NCBI RefSeq assembly: GCF_016858125.1
Contig: NZ_CP064781.1
Location: 2,303,501-2,367,500 of the forward strand
Reading direction: 5' to 3'
DNA: 64,000 nt
DNA from: Azospira restricta
GTDB lineage: Bacteria; Pseudomonadota; Gammaproteobacteria; Burkholderiales; Rhodocyclaceae
Shown: positions 11,474-20,448 of the stretch, one piece after another
Layout: every line of letters begins with the position of its first letter
Numbering within the stretch: position 1 is the first letter of the stretch
The notes under the pieces: generated by a model
Databases searched by the model: none
The model's input: the letters and a program-made list of their open reading frames with translations, nothing else
What the model was told of the DNA's origin: nothing
Program-made: the position numbers and the translations under genes

Positions 11474-11498
11474 CTGGCTTGTCGAGTGCGCAAGCCAG
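11474..11498 (+). other. Hairpin after symporter gene
   Basis: Stem CTGGCTTG / CAAGCCAG with a nine-base loop, 9 bases after the stop codon and just ahead of the T-rich terminator. It may protect the mRNA 3' end. Confidence 0.5.
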
Positions 11499-11505
11499 AC
11501 TTCAA

Positions 11506-11529
11506 GGCCCGCTTCGGCGGGCCTTTTTT
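11506..11529 (+). terminator. Rho-independent terminator of the symporter operon
   Basis: Perfect 7-bp stem GGCCCGC / GCGGGCC closed by a TTCG tetraloop and followed by six T. It lies between two convergent genes (symporter and TPR protein). Confidence 0.9.
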
Positions 11530-11598
11530 GCGACAACCGAGGGCAAGACAGGATCCCGGCGCGGCGTCCGCGCCGCCCGGGGCGTCCTCGGCGAAGGT

Positions 11599-12186
11599 CT
11601 AGAAGGGAAGGGTGGTGATCAGGTCGTCGAATTCATCGCTGCCGGTGTCGCGGATCAGTGCGTTCGCCCGTTTCGGGTCGAAGCCTTTCAGTTCCTTGAT
11701 CGCGGCGCGCGCACGGGCGAGGTCGCCGGCGTGGTAGCAGGCCATCCCCAGCTGGTAGCGTGCCTCCGAGTTCATCGGTTGCAGCCGGGCAGCCTCCTCG
11801 AAGGCCTTCACCGCGTCCTGGTGCTCGCCGAGGGCGGCGTGCGCCATGCCCATGCCGTACCAGGCACGGTCGATCGTCGGCTGCAGGCGGACGCTCTCGC
11901 GGAAGGCGTCGATCGCCTCGCGCCGGCGCCCGTCGCGTTCGCGCACGAAGCCGAGGTTGAACCAGGTTTCGGCGTGCTCGGGTTCGAGGCGGACGGCTTC
12001 CTCGAACCAGTGCACGGCGTCGCCCATCGCCTCCTTGCCGGCCTTGATGCAGCCGAGGCTGCGCGCGGCGGCGGCGGTCGGATGGTGGCGGTAGGCGGTG
12101 ACGTATTCGTCGTAGGCGAGTTCTTCCTTACCGATGAAATGGAACAGCCAGGCGCGCGTCGAATGGCGCCATTGTTCGAAGTTCAT
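11599..12186 (-). CDS. TPR-repeat protein
   Basis: A 195-residue protein made mostly of tetratricopeptide repeats: about residues 40-70, 71-105 (HAETWFNLGFVRERDGRRREA), 106-140 (DRAWYGMGMAHAALGEHQDA) and 141-175 (SEARYQLGMACYHAGDLARA). No signal peptide is seen, so it is probably a cytoplasmic scaffold. The start MNFEQWRHSTR at 12186 is chosen because sequence upstream is low-complexity and unlike a protein N terminus. It is convergent with the symporter gene and divergent from the small membrane protein gene at 12247. Specific function unknown. Confidence 0.8.
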   Translation of the reverse strand: MNFEQWRHSTRAWLFHFIGKEELAYDEYVTAYRHHPTAAAARSLGCIKAGKEAMGDAVHWFEEAVRLEPEHAETWFNLGFVRERDGRRREAIDAFRESVRLQPTIDRAWYGMGMAHAALGEHQDAVKAFEEAARLQPMNSEARYQLGMACYHAGDLARARAAIKELKGFDPKRANALIRDTGSDEFDDLITTLPF

Positions 12187-12246
12187 TCCGCTTTGTCTCC
12201 TCGTCGGCGGGATGGTTAGAATGTTTGAAACCTTTATGGAAGCCAC

Positions 12247-12549
12247 ATGGTAAACACTGAACTGCTGCTTGTCAGCGTGCTCCGGTCGCTGGTCGAAGTG
12301 GCCGGATTCTTCCTGCTCGGGCAGGGGCTGCTCTACGTCCTCGCCGGTGCCTCGCGCGAGAAGAACGGCGTCTATCAGTTGTTCCGCATCGTCACCAGCC
12401 CGGTACTGCGCCTGGTCCGTCTGCTCACGCCGCGCCTGGTGATCGATCGCCACATTCCGTTCGTCGCCTTCTTCCTGCTGTTCTGGCTGTGGATCGCGTT
12501 GGCCTACCTGCGGCGGATGATCTGCGCGGCCAATGCGCTGGCGTGCTGA
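12247..12549 (+). CDS. Small membrane protein, unknown function
   Basis: A 100-residue hydrophobic protein with probable membrane segments near residues 10-35 and 72-92 and a possible re-entrant stretch between. The layout faintly recalls half of a YggT-type protein, but I do not claim membership. A GGAAG site lies 8 bases before the ATG. It is 60 bases from the divergent TPR gene and about 95 bases upstream of the 12645 gene. Confidence 0.65.
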   Translation: MVNTELLLVSVLRSLVEVAGFFLLGQGLLYVLAGASREKNGVYQLFRIVTSPVLRLVRLLTPRLVIDRHIPFVAFFLLFWLWIALAYLRRMICAANALAC

Positions 12550-12644
12550 CGGCGGCGGGCGAGGGTATCGACGTGCAGGGTTTTTGAGCGGCGGCGCCGC
12601 AGAGCGCCCGTTTTCCATCGGATGATCGAGGTCGAGGAGGACAT

Positions 12645-13130
12645 ATGAATCCGGCAGCCATTTATGTCAGGACGGACAAGGGGGCCGGCGAGGTCGCCCA
12701 GCGCAGCCAGGCGATCCCGTCGCGCGCGCGCTCGCTGTTGATGCTGATCGACGGCAAGGCGAGCGGCGCCCAGCTGCTCGACAAGTTCGCCGCCTATCCG
12801 AACGCCGCGGAATTCCTGCAGCTGCTCGAGGACGGCGGCTATATCGCCGCCGTCGCCGGCGCACCGCCGGCGGCGTCCGCGGCGTCCGCGGCGGCTCCGG
12901 CCCAGGAGGAGCCGGGGCTGGCCGAGGCCAAGCGGCTGCTGGTGCAGACGCTGCTCGAGGTGTTCGGCCCCGATGCCGACCAGTTCACCGGCAAGGTCGA
13001 CGCGGCGCGCACGCGGGCGGAGCTGCGCGCGGTCGGCGAGAAGTACCGCGACCTGATCGCCGATTTCGGCAAGCGCAAGAAATCGGAAGCCTTCTGGCAA
13101 CGGTTCGAGCCGTTGGTGCCGGCGGCGTGA
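12645..13130 (+). CDS. Hypothetical protein with small helical N-terminal domain
   Basis: A 161-residue soluble protein with a clear GAGGAGGAC ribosome site before the ATG. Residues 1-70 (for example IPSRARSLLMLIDGKASGAQ) look like a compact helical, possibly winged-helix-like domain. An Ala/Pro-rich linker covers about 72-90 and a second helical segment about 95-155 (VGEKYRDLIADFGKRKKSE). I do not recognise the family. It is followed by tRNA-Ser. Confidence 0.65.
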   Translation: MNPAAIYVRTDKGAGEVAQRSQAIPSRARSLLMLIDGKASGAQLLDKFAAYPNAAEFLQLLEDGGYIAAVAGAPPAASAASAAAPAQEEPGLAEAKRLLVQTLLEVFGPDADQFTGKVDAARTRAELRAVGEKYRDLIADFGKRKKSEAFWQRFEPLVPAA

Positions 13131-13198
13131 GCGGCTTCGGCGCGGGCGGCAAAAACCTTGGTCGCTGCAGCCGCCTTCTGGTAGAATGCGCGCCTTCC

Positions 13199-13289
13199 GG
13201 AGAGGTGGATGAGTGGTTTAAGTCGCACGCCTGGAAAGCGTGTTTGGGATAATATCCCAACGCGGGTTCGAATCCCGCCCTCTCCGCCA
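13199..13289 (+). tRNA. tRNA-Ser (anticodon GGA)
   Basis: A 91-base class II tRNA. The acceptor stem GGAGAGG / CCTCTCC is followed by discriminator G and an encoded CCA. The anticodon loop CTGGAAA gives GGA, the long variable arm is TTTGGGATAATATCCCAA-like, and the T arm reads GCGGGTTCGAATCCCGC. It decodes UCC and UCU. Confidence 0.97.
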
Positions 13290-13304
13290 GGACACGACAA
13301 CGAG

Positions 13305-13337
13305 AAAACCCGCAAGGCTGACGCCCTGCGGGTTTTT
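13305..13337 (+). terminator. Rho-independent terminator after tRNA-Ser
   Basis: Stem AAAACCCGCA / TGCGGGTTTT with a 12-base loop, running into a T-tract, 15 bases after the tRNA 3' end. Confidence 0.9.
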
Positions 13338-13403
13338 TTATTTCCGCTGCCGGCCGGCAGGTGGTTGTGGATTCCGTTCTGCGGCAAGGACTTGCCCGAC
13401 GCT

Positions 13404-13419
13404 GGGTATGCTATTTGCT
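13404..13419 (+). promoter_or_regulatory. Possible sigma-54 promoter for the heme-GGDEF-EAL gene
   Basis: GGGTATG-CTAT-TTGCT has the GG-N10-GC spacing and a perfect -12 TTGCT, but a poor -24 half. It would start transcription near 13430, about 135 bases before the ATG at 13565. It is the weakest of the ten candidates. Confidence 0.35.
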
Positions 13420-13564
13420 CAATTTTTGATGACGGGTGGCGCTGCCGGGCCGATTTTGCGGTACAAGTCGGCGCGGAGGCTCCGGAAAAGCTGCGATGGG
13501 TGGAGCGCTCGTCCCGGTATCGGGAGATAATTTCCACTTTCGGGAATGGTTGGGGTTCGCGGTC

Positions 13565-15985
13565 ATGGTCAAGCTGATGGACGTCAAGATCTGGGTACGG
13601 CTGGTCGTGTCTATCCTGCTGGCGGTGATCGTTTCCGGCGCCGGCCTGATCCACTGGGCGACGCTCGAGCAGCGCAAGATCGCCGAGGAGCAGGCGCGCG
13701 ACATCGCGATGAGCGTGCACCAGGTGACGCTGGCCGGCCTGACCGGGATGATGATCACCGGCACCATCTCGCTGCGCTCGATCTTCCTCGACCAGATCAA
13801 GGAAACCAACCACATCGAGTCGATCAAGGTGTTCCGCAGCGAGGCGGTGGTCAAGCAGTACGGCCCCGGGCTCGAGGGCGAGATCCCGACCGACCCGGCC
13901 GAGCACAACGTGCTGCGCCACGGTACCCCGCAGTTCGACGTGTTCCGCGGCAAGGACGGCAGCGAGCGGCTGCGCGCGGTGATCCCGGCGATCGCCTCGG
14001 AGAATTACCTCGGCAAGAACTGCACCTTCTGCCACGAGGTCACGCCCGGCACCGTGCTCGGTGCGGTGAGCATGGAGGTCTCGCTGGCCAAGGCGCACGA
14101 AACCGTCCGCGAGTTCAGCAAGAATGCGCTGATCGCCGCCGCCGCGCTGTGCGTGCCGCTCGGCCTGTTCATCTGGTTCTTCACCTCGCGCCTGGTGACG
14201 CGGCCGATGCGCCGCATGACCGAGGGCCTGCAGCGCATCGCCGCCGGCGACATCGACGACATCCAGTTGCTGCCGGAGCGCGGCCGGGACGAGGTCGGCC
14301 TGGCGACGACGGCGTTCAACCGCGTGATGGGCAAGGCCTACGAGCTGATCCAGCAGCAGCGGTTGTCGCGCATCGTCTTCGATTCGTCGCTGGAGGGGAT
14401 CACCGTCACCGACGCCCGGGCGCGCATCCAGATGGTGAACAAGGCCTTCTCCGACACCACCGGCTACTCCGCCGAGGAGGCGATCGGGCAGACGCCGGCG
14501 CTGCTCAAGTCGGGCAAGCAGGGCGAGGAGTTCTACCACGAGTTCTGGAAGGTCCTGTCCGAGAAGGGCGAGTGGCGCGGCGAGATCTGGAACCGCCGCA
14601 AGAACGGTTCGATCTACGCCGAGTGGCTCAACATCAGCGCGGTGCGCAACAAGCGCGGCGAGGTCGAGCACTACGTGGCGATCTTCTCCGACATCACCGA
14701 GCGCAAGCAGCGCGAGGAGATGATCACCTTCCAGGCTTTCCACGACGGGCTGACCAAGCTGCCCAACCGCATCCTCTTCCGCGACCGCCTCGAGCAGGCG
14801 CTGATGCAGGCCAAGCGCCACAAGACGCGGACGCCGGCGGTGATGTTCCTCGACCTCGACCGCTTCAAGCAGATCAACGACACCTTCGGCCACGACGCCG
14901 GCGACCTGCTGCTCAAGGAAGTGGCGGCGCGGCTGCGGCAGTGCGTGCGCGGCACCGACACCGTCGCCCGGCTGGCCGGCGACGAGTTCACGGTGCTGCT
15001 GCCGGAGATCTCCGAGGAATCCGACGCGCAGGCCGTGGCAACCAAGATCCTGGCGGCGATGCAGGTGCCGATCGACATCGGGCCGGAGTCGCGCGTGGTC
15101 ACCACCAGCATCGGCATCGCCATGTACCCGCGCGACGGCCGCGACGTCGACACGCTGATGAAGCGTGCCGACGCGGCGATGTACAGCGTCAAGGGCAGCG
15201 GCCGCGCCAGCGTCGCCTTCTTCTCGCCGGAGCTGGTCGGCATGCCGTCGCGCCACGCCGAGATGGAGGCGCGCCTGCGCCAGGCGGTGCTCGAGCGCAG
15301 CTTCGTGCTGCACTACCAGCCGATCTTCGACCTGCAGAGCGGCGCGATCCACGGCCAGGAGGCGCTGCTGCGCTGGCAGGTCGCCGCCGACGAGCTGGTG
15401 CTGCCGGAGGAGTTCCTGCCGCTCGCCGAGGAGACCGGCCTGATCGTCAAGATCGGCGAATGGGTGCTCGAGTCGGCCTGCCTGCAGGCGCGCGCGTGGC
15501 AGGGTGGCGACGCGGCGGTGGCGATCGCGGTCAACCTGTCGGCGCCGGAGTTCCGCCGGCCGGACCTGGTCGAGATGGTGCGCAACACGCTGAAGCGCAC
15601 CGGCGTTTCGCCGCAGCTGCTCGAACTGGAGATCTCGGAGAGCCTGGCGATGCAGGACGTCGACTACGCGGCGCGGACGATCCGTGCGCTGGCCGACCTC
15701 GGCGTCGGCGTCTCGCTCGACGACTTCGGCACCGGCTACTCGAACATGACCGCGCTGCGCCGGCTGCCGGTCAGCGCGCTGAAGATCGACCGCAGCCTGC
15801 TCATCGAGCACGGCGCCGACCCGGCCGGCTACGCGATCCTGACCGCGATCTTCGGCGTCGCGCATGCGCTCGCGCTGCGCATCGTCGCCGAAGGGGTGGA
15901 GACCGAGGGCCAGCTCGCCGTGCTGCGCGAGCTGGCGTGCAGCCGCGTGCAGGGCAACCTGCTGGGCGCACCGGTGAAATCCTGA
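13565..15985 (+). CDS. c-heme sensor, HAMP-PAS-GGDEF-EAL c-di-GMP enzyme
   Basis: An 806-residue inner-membrane signalling protein. One membrane segment at about 8-30 and another at about 188-211 enclose a periplasmic domain. That domain contains a c-type heme motif CTFCH at 153-157, resembling periplasmic heme-PAS sensors known in Geobacter chemoreceptors. Then follow HAMP (about 212-265), PAS (about 270-385), GGDEF with AGDEF at 471-475, and EAL with EALLRW at 599-604. The AGDEF variant is commonly active for c-di-GMP synthesis and the EAL glutamate is present, so it may do either reaction. The likely input is redox state or a heme ligand. ATG at 13565 has GGGG upstream; 13577 is an alternative. 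Confidence 0.85.
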   Translation: MVKLMDVKIWVRLVVSILLAVIVSGAGLIHWATLEQRKIAEEQARDIAMSVHQVTLAGLTGMMITGTISLRSIFLDQIKETNHIESIKVFRSEAVVKQYGPGLEGEIPTDPAEHNVLRHGTPQFDVFRGKDGSERLRAVIPAIASENYLGKNCTFCHEVTPGTVLGAVSMEVSLAKAHETVREFSKNALIAAAALCVPLGLFIWFFTSRLVTRPMRRMTEGLQRIAAGDIDDIQLLPERGRDEVGLATTAFNRVMGKAYELIQQQRLSRIVFDSSLEGITVTDARARIQMVNKAFSDTTGYSAEEAIGQTPALLKSGKQGEEFYHEFWKVLSEKGEWRGEIWNRRKNGSIYAEWLNISAVRNKRGEVEHYVAIFSDITERKQREEMITFQAFHDGLTKLPNRILFRDRLEQALMQAKRHKTRTPAVMFLDLDRFKQINDTFGHDAGDLLLKEVAARLRQCVRGTDTVARLAGDEFTVLLPEISEESDAQAVATKILAAMQVPIDIGPESRVVTTSIGIAMYPRDGRDVDTLMKRADAAMYSVKGSGRASVAFFSPELVGMPSRHAEMEARLRQAVLERSFVLHYQPIFDLQSGAIHGQEALLRWQVAADELVLPEEFLPLAEETGLIVKIGEWVLESACLQARAWQGGDAAVAIAVNLSAPEFRRPDLVEMVRNTLKRTGVSPQLLELEISESLAMQDVDYAARTIRALADLGVGVSLDDFGTGYSNMTALRRLPVSALKIDRSLLIEHGADPAGYAILTAIFGVAHALALRIVAEGVETEGQLAVLRELACSRVQGNLLGAPVKS

Positions 15986-16010
15986 GCGGCGCCGGCGGGC
16001 GCGGAAGAAC

Positions 16011-16026
16011 GGCCGGCTGTCCGGCC
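16011..16026. other. Short hairpin between convergent c-di-GMP genes
   Basis: GGCCGG-CTGT-CCGGCC, a perfect 6-bp stem in the 66-base gap between the stops of two convergent genes. No T-tract follows on either side. It may be a weak bidirectional end signal. Confidence 0.35.
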
Positions 16027-16051
16027 CTGGTCCGTCAACCGGGGGCGCGGC

Positions 16052-19000
16052 CTACTGCAGCGTCGTCGGGCAGGGACTGAGCCGCCAGCGTTCGAGCTCG
16101 TCCGGCGGCAGCGGGCGCGAGAAGAAATAGCCCTGCGCCTCGTCGCAGCCGAGCTCGGCGAGCAGCGCCAGCGAGGCTTCGCTCTCGACGCCTTCGGCGA
16201 CGACCTTGAGGCCCAGGTTGTGCGCGAGGCCGATGGTCGACTCGACGATGATGCGGTCCTCGCGGTTGTGGTGCATGCCCATCACGAACGAGGCGTCGAT
16301 CTTCAGCTTTTGCACCGGCAGCCGGCGCAGGTAGGCGAGCGACGAGTAGCCGGTGCCGAAGTCGTCGATCGACAGCGTGACGCCCAGGTTGCGCAGCCGG
16401 TGTAGGATGCTCATCGCCTTCTCCGGGTCGGCCATGATCGCGCTCTCGGTGATCTCGAATTCGATCAGCTCCGGGGCGACGCGGTAGGCGCCGAGCAGGC
16501 GGCCGATGTCGTCGGGCAGGCCGTCCTCGAGCAGGTTGCGCGAGGAGAGGTTGATGGCGACGCTGGTCTCGTGGCCGTCGTCGGCCCAGGTGCGCCACTG
16601 GCGCAGCGCGCCCTCGATCACCCAGTGCGTCAGCGGCCGCATCAGGTCGGTGAATTCCGCGTGCGGGATGAAGTGGCCGGGCGGCACCATGCCGCGCAGC
16701 GGGTGGCGCCAGCGCAGCAGCGTCTCGTAGCCGACCAGGGTTTCGCCGGCGAGCCCGACCTTGGGCTGGAAGTAGAGCTGCAGCTCGTCGTTGCGGATCG
16801 CCGAACGCAGGTCGTTCATCAGCGTCAGCTGGTCCTGCGAGTAGGTGTCGATCGCCGGCGAGTAGACCGTGTAGCTCTGTGCGGTGTCCTTGGCGTGGTA
16901 CATCGCGATGTCGGCGCAGCGCATCAGCGACGCGGCGTCGGCGCCGTGCAGCGGGTAGCGGGCGATGCCGACGCCGGCACCCACCTCGAGGTTCATGCCG
17001 GAGAGCTCGACCGGCTGCCGCAGCGTCTGCAGGATTTCCGGTGCCAGGCGGTCGATCGCGCTGTCCGGGGCGAGTACGGCGAACTCGTCGCCGCCGAGGC
17101 GGGCGACCTGGCAGCCGTCGCGCTCGAGCGTCGCCTTCAGCCGGCTCGCCAGCTGGATCAGCAGTTCGTCGCCGATGCGGTGGCCGAGCGTGTCGTTGAT
17201 TTCCTTGAAGCGGTCGAGGTCGATGAAGATGACGTCGAGCGCGACCTCGGGCGTGTCGGCGATATGGCGGTCGATCTCGGCCGCCAGCCAGTTGCGGTTG
17301 TAGAGCTGCGTCAGCGGGTCGTGGTGCGCCTGGTACTCGAGCGCCCGCATGTACTTGAGGCGGTCGGTGACGTCGTGCACCAGCGAGCTGAGCGCGACGG
17401 TGCGGCCGCTGGCGTCGGTGATCGGCGCGTTGTACCACTCGCATTCGATCGTCGCGCCGTTCTTGGTGACGTTGGTGTCGGTGCTGCGGTGGCTCTCGCT
17501 GCGGCTGAAGAGCGCCTTCATCACGCCGTCGACGCGATGGCGGTAGCGTTCGGGAACGATGAACGAGGCGTGCTGGCCGATCGCCTCGTCGCGGCGGTAG
17601 CCGAAGATGCGCTCGGCGGCCGGGTTCCAGGCGACGACGCGGAAGTCGGCGTCCCAGTCGATCACGGCGAGCGGCGTCGCCGAGATGTGCAGCTCCAGCC
17701 GCTGCAGCGAGTCGCGCAGGCGGTTCTCGGCCTGCCGCCGTTCGGTGATGTCGTCGTAGGTGGTGAGCAGCATGCGCTGGCCGCCGGAGGTCACCATCCG
17801 GCCGGAGACGGCGACCTGGCGGATGTCGCCGTTGGCGCGCCGCATCCGGACTTCCCGCGGCTGCGTAGCGCCGTAGCGGCTGGCATCGCTGTTGTAGTCG
17901 TCGCGTTCCTGCGGGATCACCCACAGTCCCAGCTGGTTGCCGCTCTTCCCCTGCGCGGTCTCCGGCGGGTAGCCGAAGTTGTGCAGCCAGGCCGAGTTCC
18001 AGCGGGTGGCGACGAAGCCGTCGGCCTCGGTGGTCACCGACATCGCCACCGGCGCCTCCTCGAACATCTGCTGGAAGCGCGCCTCGCTCTCGACCAGGCG
18101 CTGCTCGGCGAGCTTGCGGGCGGTGATGTTGCGCCCGGTGCCGCGGTAGCCGGCGAACGCGCCCAGCTCGTCGAACACCGGCTCGCCGGAGACGCTGATG
18201 TAGCGGACCTCGCCGTCGTCGCGGCGGATGCCGTAGACGAAGTCGCGGAACGGCTGGCGCGCCTCGAGCAGGCCGCGGTGTGCCGCCCATTCGGCGTCGT
18301 TCAGCGTGGTGTCGAGGTCCCAGCGGCAGCGGCCGATCAGCTGGTCGGGCTTGAGGCCGACGATGCGCTCCATGCCGCTGGTCAGCGAGGTGAAGCGGTA
18401 GTCGGCGTCCTGCGTCCAGAACCAGTCCGAGGACAGCTCGTTCATGCTGCGCAGCATCGCCTCGCGCTCGCGCAGCTCGCGCGTCCGCCGCTCGACCTCG
18501 CGGCGCAGCAGCAGCGGCTGGCGAAACTGGATCGCCGCGGTCAGCGTGAACAGGAAGACGAAGAGCGCCGCCAGCCCCAGCTTGAGCGCGAGCCCGCCCG
18601 GGTCGTCCCAGCCGTCGATCGGCGCGACGCTGAGCGTCCATTCGCCGTTGGGCACCGTCAGCGTGCGCTCGACCGGGGCCGCCAGCGCGTCGAGCGAGGC
18701 GGCGATGGTCTGCCGTTCGCCGCTGTCCGGATGGATGCGCCACAGCCGGTAGTGGTAGCCGTCGCGCAGCAGCTTGCCGAGGCCGGCGCTCTCGATCGCC
18801 TCGGGGAAGCGCACCAGCACCGTGGTGAAGCCCCAGAAACGCGTCCCGCCGGCGGCATCGGGGAGGAACACCGGCAGCCGGCCGACGACGCCCATGCCCC
18901 CCTGCAACAGCTTGAACGGGCCGGCCAGCGTCAGCTTGCCGGTGTCGCGGGCGAGGAAGGCCTCCTTGGTGCGCGCCGGGTCCTTCAGCAGGTCGTGGCC

Positions 19001-19396
19001 GATCGCCGGCTCGTTGCCGGCGAGCGGAACGATGTCGCGGATGATCCCGTTCGGCGCCAGTTGCAGGGCCGACACCGCCGGGTAGATCTGCAGCATCTGC
19101 CGTGCCGTTTCCTCGAAATTGTCGATCTCGCCCTGCCCCTGGCGGACCAGCGCGGCCAGCGCGTAGGTCGCCGACAGCGCCTGCTGCAGCGTCTGGTCGA
19201 GATGTTGCACGTGGTCGGTGGCGGCCTGCGCGGCGATCGTGCGCGCCGCCTCGAGGCGGCGCTGCTCCGACTGCCAGACGATCAGGCTGCCGACCAGCGC
19301 CGCCAGCAGGCCGGCGAGTCCGACCGCCAGCAGCAGGCGGCGCCGGTCCTTGGCGTTGTTGTCGGAGGGGGCGGTGGTGTTCTGCATCGGGGTCAT
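16052..19396 (-). CDS. CHASE-PAS-PAS-PAS-GGDEF-EAL c-di-GMP enzyme
   Basis: A 1114-residue membrane protein. A first membrane segment (about 22-44) precedes a periplasmic CHASE-type sensor (about 60-260, with LQLAPNGIIRDIVPLAGNEP) and a second segment (about 275-298). Three PAS regions follow (about 310-430, 440-560, 565-685). The GGDEF domain has the intact motif RLGGDEFAVL (GGDEF at 768-772), and the EAL domain reads ETLLRWRH (E891) instead of EALLRW; the catalytic glutamate is kept. It should make or degrade c-di-GMP in response to a periplasmic ligand. It converges with the 13565 gene. The CHASE domain is clearly related to that of the sensor-only protein at 23616. Confidence 0.88.
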   Translation of the reverse strand: MTPMQNTTAPSDNNAKDRRRLLLAVGLAGLLAALVGSLIVWQSEQRRLEAARTIAAQAATDHVQHLDQTLQQALSATYALAALVRQGQGEIDNFEETARQMLQIYPAVSALQLAPNGIIRDIVPLAGNEPAIGHDLLKDPARTKEAFLARDTGKLTLAGPFKLLQGGMGVVGRLPVFLPDAAGGTRFWGFTTVLVRFPEAIESAGLGKLLRDGYHYRLWRIHPDSGERQTIAASLDALAAPVERTLTVPNGEWTLSVAPIDGWDDPGGLALKLGLAALFVFLFTLTAAIQFRQPLLLRREVERRTRELREREAMLRSMNELSSDWFWTQDADYRFTSLTSGMERIVGLKPDQLIGRCRWDLDTTLNDAEWAAHRGLLEARQPFRDFVYGIRRDDGEVRYISVSGEPVFDELGAFAGYRGTGRNITARKLAEQRLVESEARFQQMFEEAPVAMSVTTEADGFVATRWNSAWLHNFGYPPETAQGKSGNQLGLWVIPQERDDYNSDASRYGATQPREVRMRRANGDIRQVAVSGRMVTSGGQRMLLTTYDDITERRQAENRLRDSLQRLELHISATPLAVIDWDADFRVVAWNPAAERIFGYRRDEAIGQHASFIVPERYRHRVDGVMKALFSRSESHRSTDTNVTKNGATIECEWYNAPITDASGRTVALSSLVHDVTDRLKYMRALEYQAHHDPLTQLYNRNWLAAEIDRHIADTPEVALDVIFIDLDRFKEINDTLGHRIGDELLIQLASRLKATLERDGCQVARLGGDEFAVLAPDSAIDRLAPEILQTLRQPVELSGMNLEVGAGVGIARYPLHGADAASLMRCADIAMYHAKDTAQSYTVYSPAIDTYSQDQLTLMNDLRSAIRNDELQLYFQPKVGLAGETLVGYETLLRWRHPLRGMVPPGHFIPHAEFTDLMRPLTHWVIEGALRQWRTWADDGHETSVAINLSSRNLLEDGLPDDIGRLLGAYRVAPELIEFEITESAIMADPEKAMSILHRLRNLGVTLSIDDFGTGYSSLAYLRRLPVQKLKIDASFVMGMHHNREDRIIVESTIGLAHNLGLKVVAEGVESEASLALLAELGCDEAQGYFFSRPLPPDELERWRLSPCPTTLQ

Positions 19397-19495
19397 GGGG
19401 CGCCGTCGAAACGGAGAACCCCGTCGATGCTACGCCGCTTCCGGGATCCGGTGAAAGCGCGGCAGCGGCCGGGGTGGGGCTCCTCAACGTTCGGT

Positions 19496-19753
19496 TTACT
19501 TGCCGGCGATCTCCGCTTTCACCATTTCGCGGAACAGGCAGATGCCGCGTTCCGCGTCGAGCGGGCGCCAGGCATCGCAATGCGGCGCGACGCAGGAATT
19601 CATCAGCGGCGGCCTGCCCTTGTGGCGTTGCCGGGCGAGCGCGGCAACGCCGGCGTCGGCGTCGCCGAGCAGGTCGGGCAGCGGCGATGCGCTGTTCTCG
19701 TGCAGGGAGCGCAGGCACCAGCGATTCAGCGAATTCCGTGTGGTCCAGGCCAT
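19496..19753 (-). CDS. Hypothetical 85-residue protein
   Basis: A small protein starting MAWTTRNSLNRW. An in-frame start 14 codons upstream (19795) would overlap the preceding cytochrome gene, so 19753 is preferred. It has several Cys/His residues (for example SCVAPHCDAW and RGICLF) but no CXXCH. No signal peptide is seen. It lies between the triheme cytochrome gene (stop at 19779) and the CHASE-GGDEF gene on the same strand, so it may be in their transcript. Family not recognised. Confidence 0.5.
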   Translation of the reverse strand: MAWTTRNSLNRWCLRSLHENSASPLPDLLGDADAGVAALARQRHKGRPPLMNSCVAPHCDAWRPLDAERGICLFREMVKAEIAGK

Positions 19754-19778
19754 GGTCTTTTCTCGTGCCTCCCTCAGC

Positions 19779-20414
19779 TTACTGTGAGGCAGCATTCGTG
19801 CCAGCCGGCACGCTGTGGCAGCGGTTGCAGGAATAGAAGGTGATGAAGGCGACGCGGTCGTGGCACATGCCGCAATACTCGCCGCGGAAGATGTCGGCCA
19901 TGCGGATCGGGTTGGCGCCCTTCTGCGCCTTGAACGGTGCCGGATGGCAGTTCGAACAGGCGAGCCACAGCGTGTGCGACAGGTGCGGGAAACGCACGTT
20001 GGGCATTTCCTTGGTGTTCTTCATCACGATGTCGAGGTCGAGCAGCTCCGGCCGGGCGTCGCCGCGCAGATTGTAGCGCGGCGTGATCCTGGCCTCGCGC
20101 AGCGCGCGCATCCAGTCGGGAAAGCCGACCGCGTCGTAGGGCAGGTGGCGCGTCGCCTCCTCGATGCGCTGCAGCTTGTTGCGGTCCGGGTTGGCCTCGT
20201 CGTAGAACTGCTGCTGGTCGAGAATCCGCCGCGCCTGGTGTGTTTCGGTCGCCGGCGCCGCCGCGGCGGGCACGCTCGCCGGCGCGGCGGCATCCGCCGC
20301 CGGCTTCACCGCGCGCAGGAAGGCATGGCCGTCGCCGGTGGCCAGCAGGAGGAACAGGAACCCGCTCAGGCCGGTGAGGAGGAGAGAAGGCCGCCGGCGT
20401 CGGAACGGGTTCAT
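19779..20414 (-). CDS. c7-type triheme cytochrome
   Basis: A 211-residue exported cytochrome. An N-terminal signal (basic MNPFRRRR, then a hydrophobic stretch to about residue 30) is followed by an Ala/Pro-rich linker and a C-terminal domain with three heme motifs: CSNCH, CGMCH and CNRCH. The spacing and the motif NVRFPHLSHTLWLACSNCH are those of the c(7)-type triheme domain. The protein is paralogous to the C-terminal part of the 38378 product and to the 40349 product, 20 kb away. It follows the response regulator by 34 bases and may be in the two-component operon. No good ribosome site is seen before the ATG. Confidence 0.85.
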   Translation of the reverse strand: MNPFRRRRPSLLLTGLSGFLFLLLATGDGHAFLRAVKPAADAAAPASVPAAAAPATETHQARRILDQQQFYDEANPDRNKLQRIEEATRHLPYDAVGFPDWMRALREARITPRYNLRGDARPELLDLDIVMKNTKEMPNVRFPHLSHTLWLACSNCHPAPFKAQKGANPIRMADIFRGEYCGMCHDRVAFITFYSCNRCHSVPAGTNAASQ

Positions 20415-20448
20415 GGAACGGGGGGGGTTGCGGGACGGCGCGCGTCGC

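Noticed and set aside
12839-15865. Minus-strand open frame of about 1000 codons opposite the heme-GGDEF-EAL gene and tRNA-Ser
   Set aside because: It would run across a tRNA gene and its terminator and has no domain signature.
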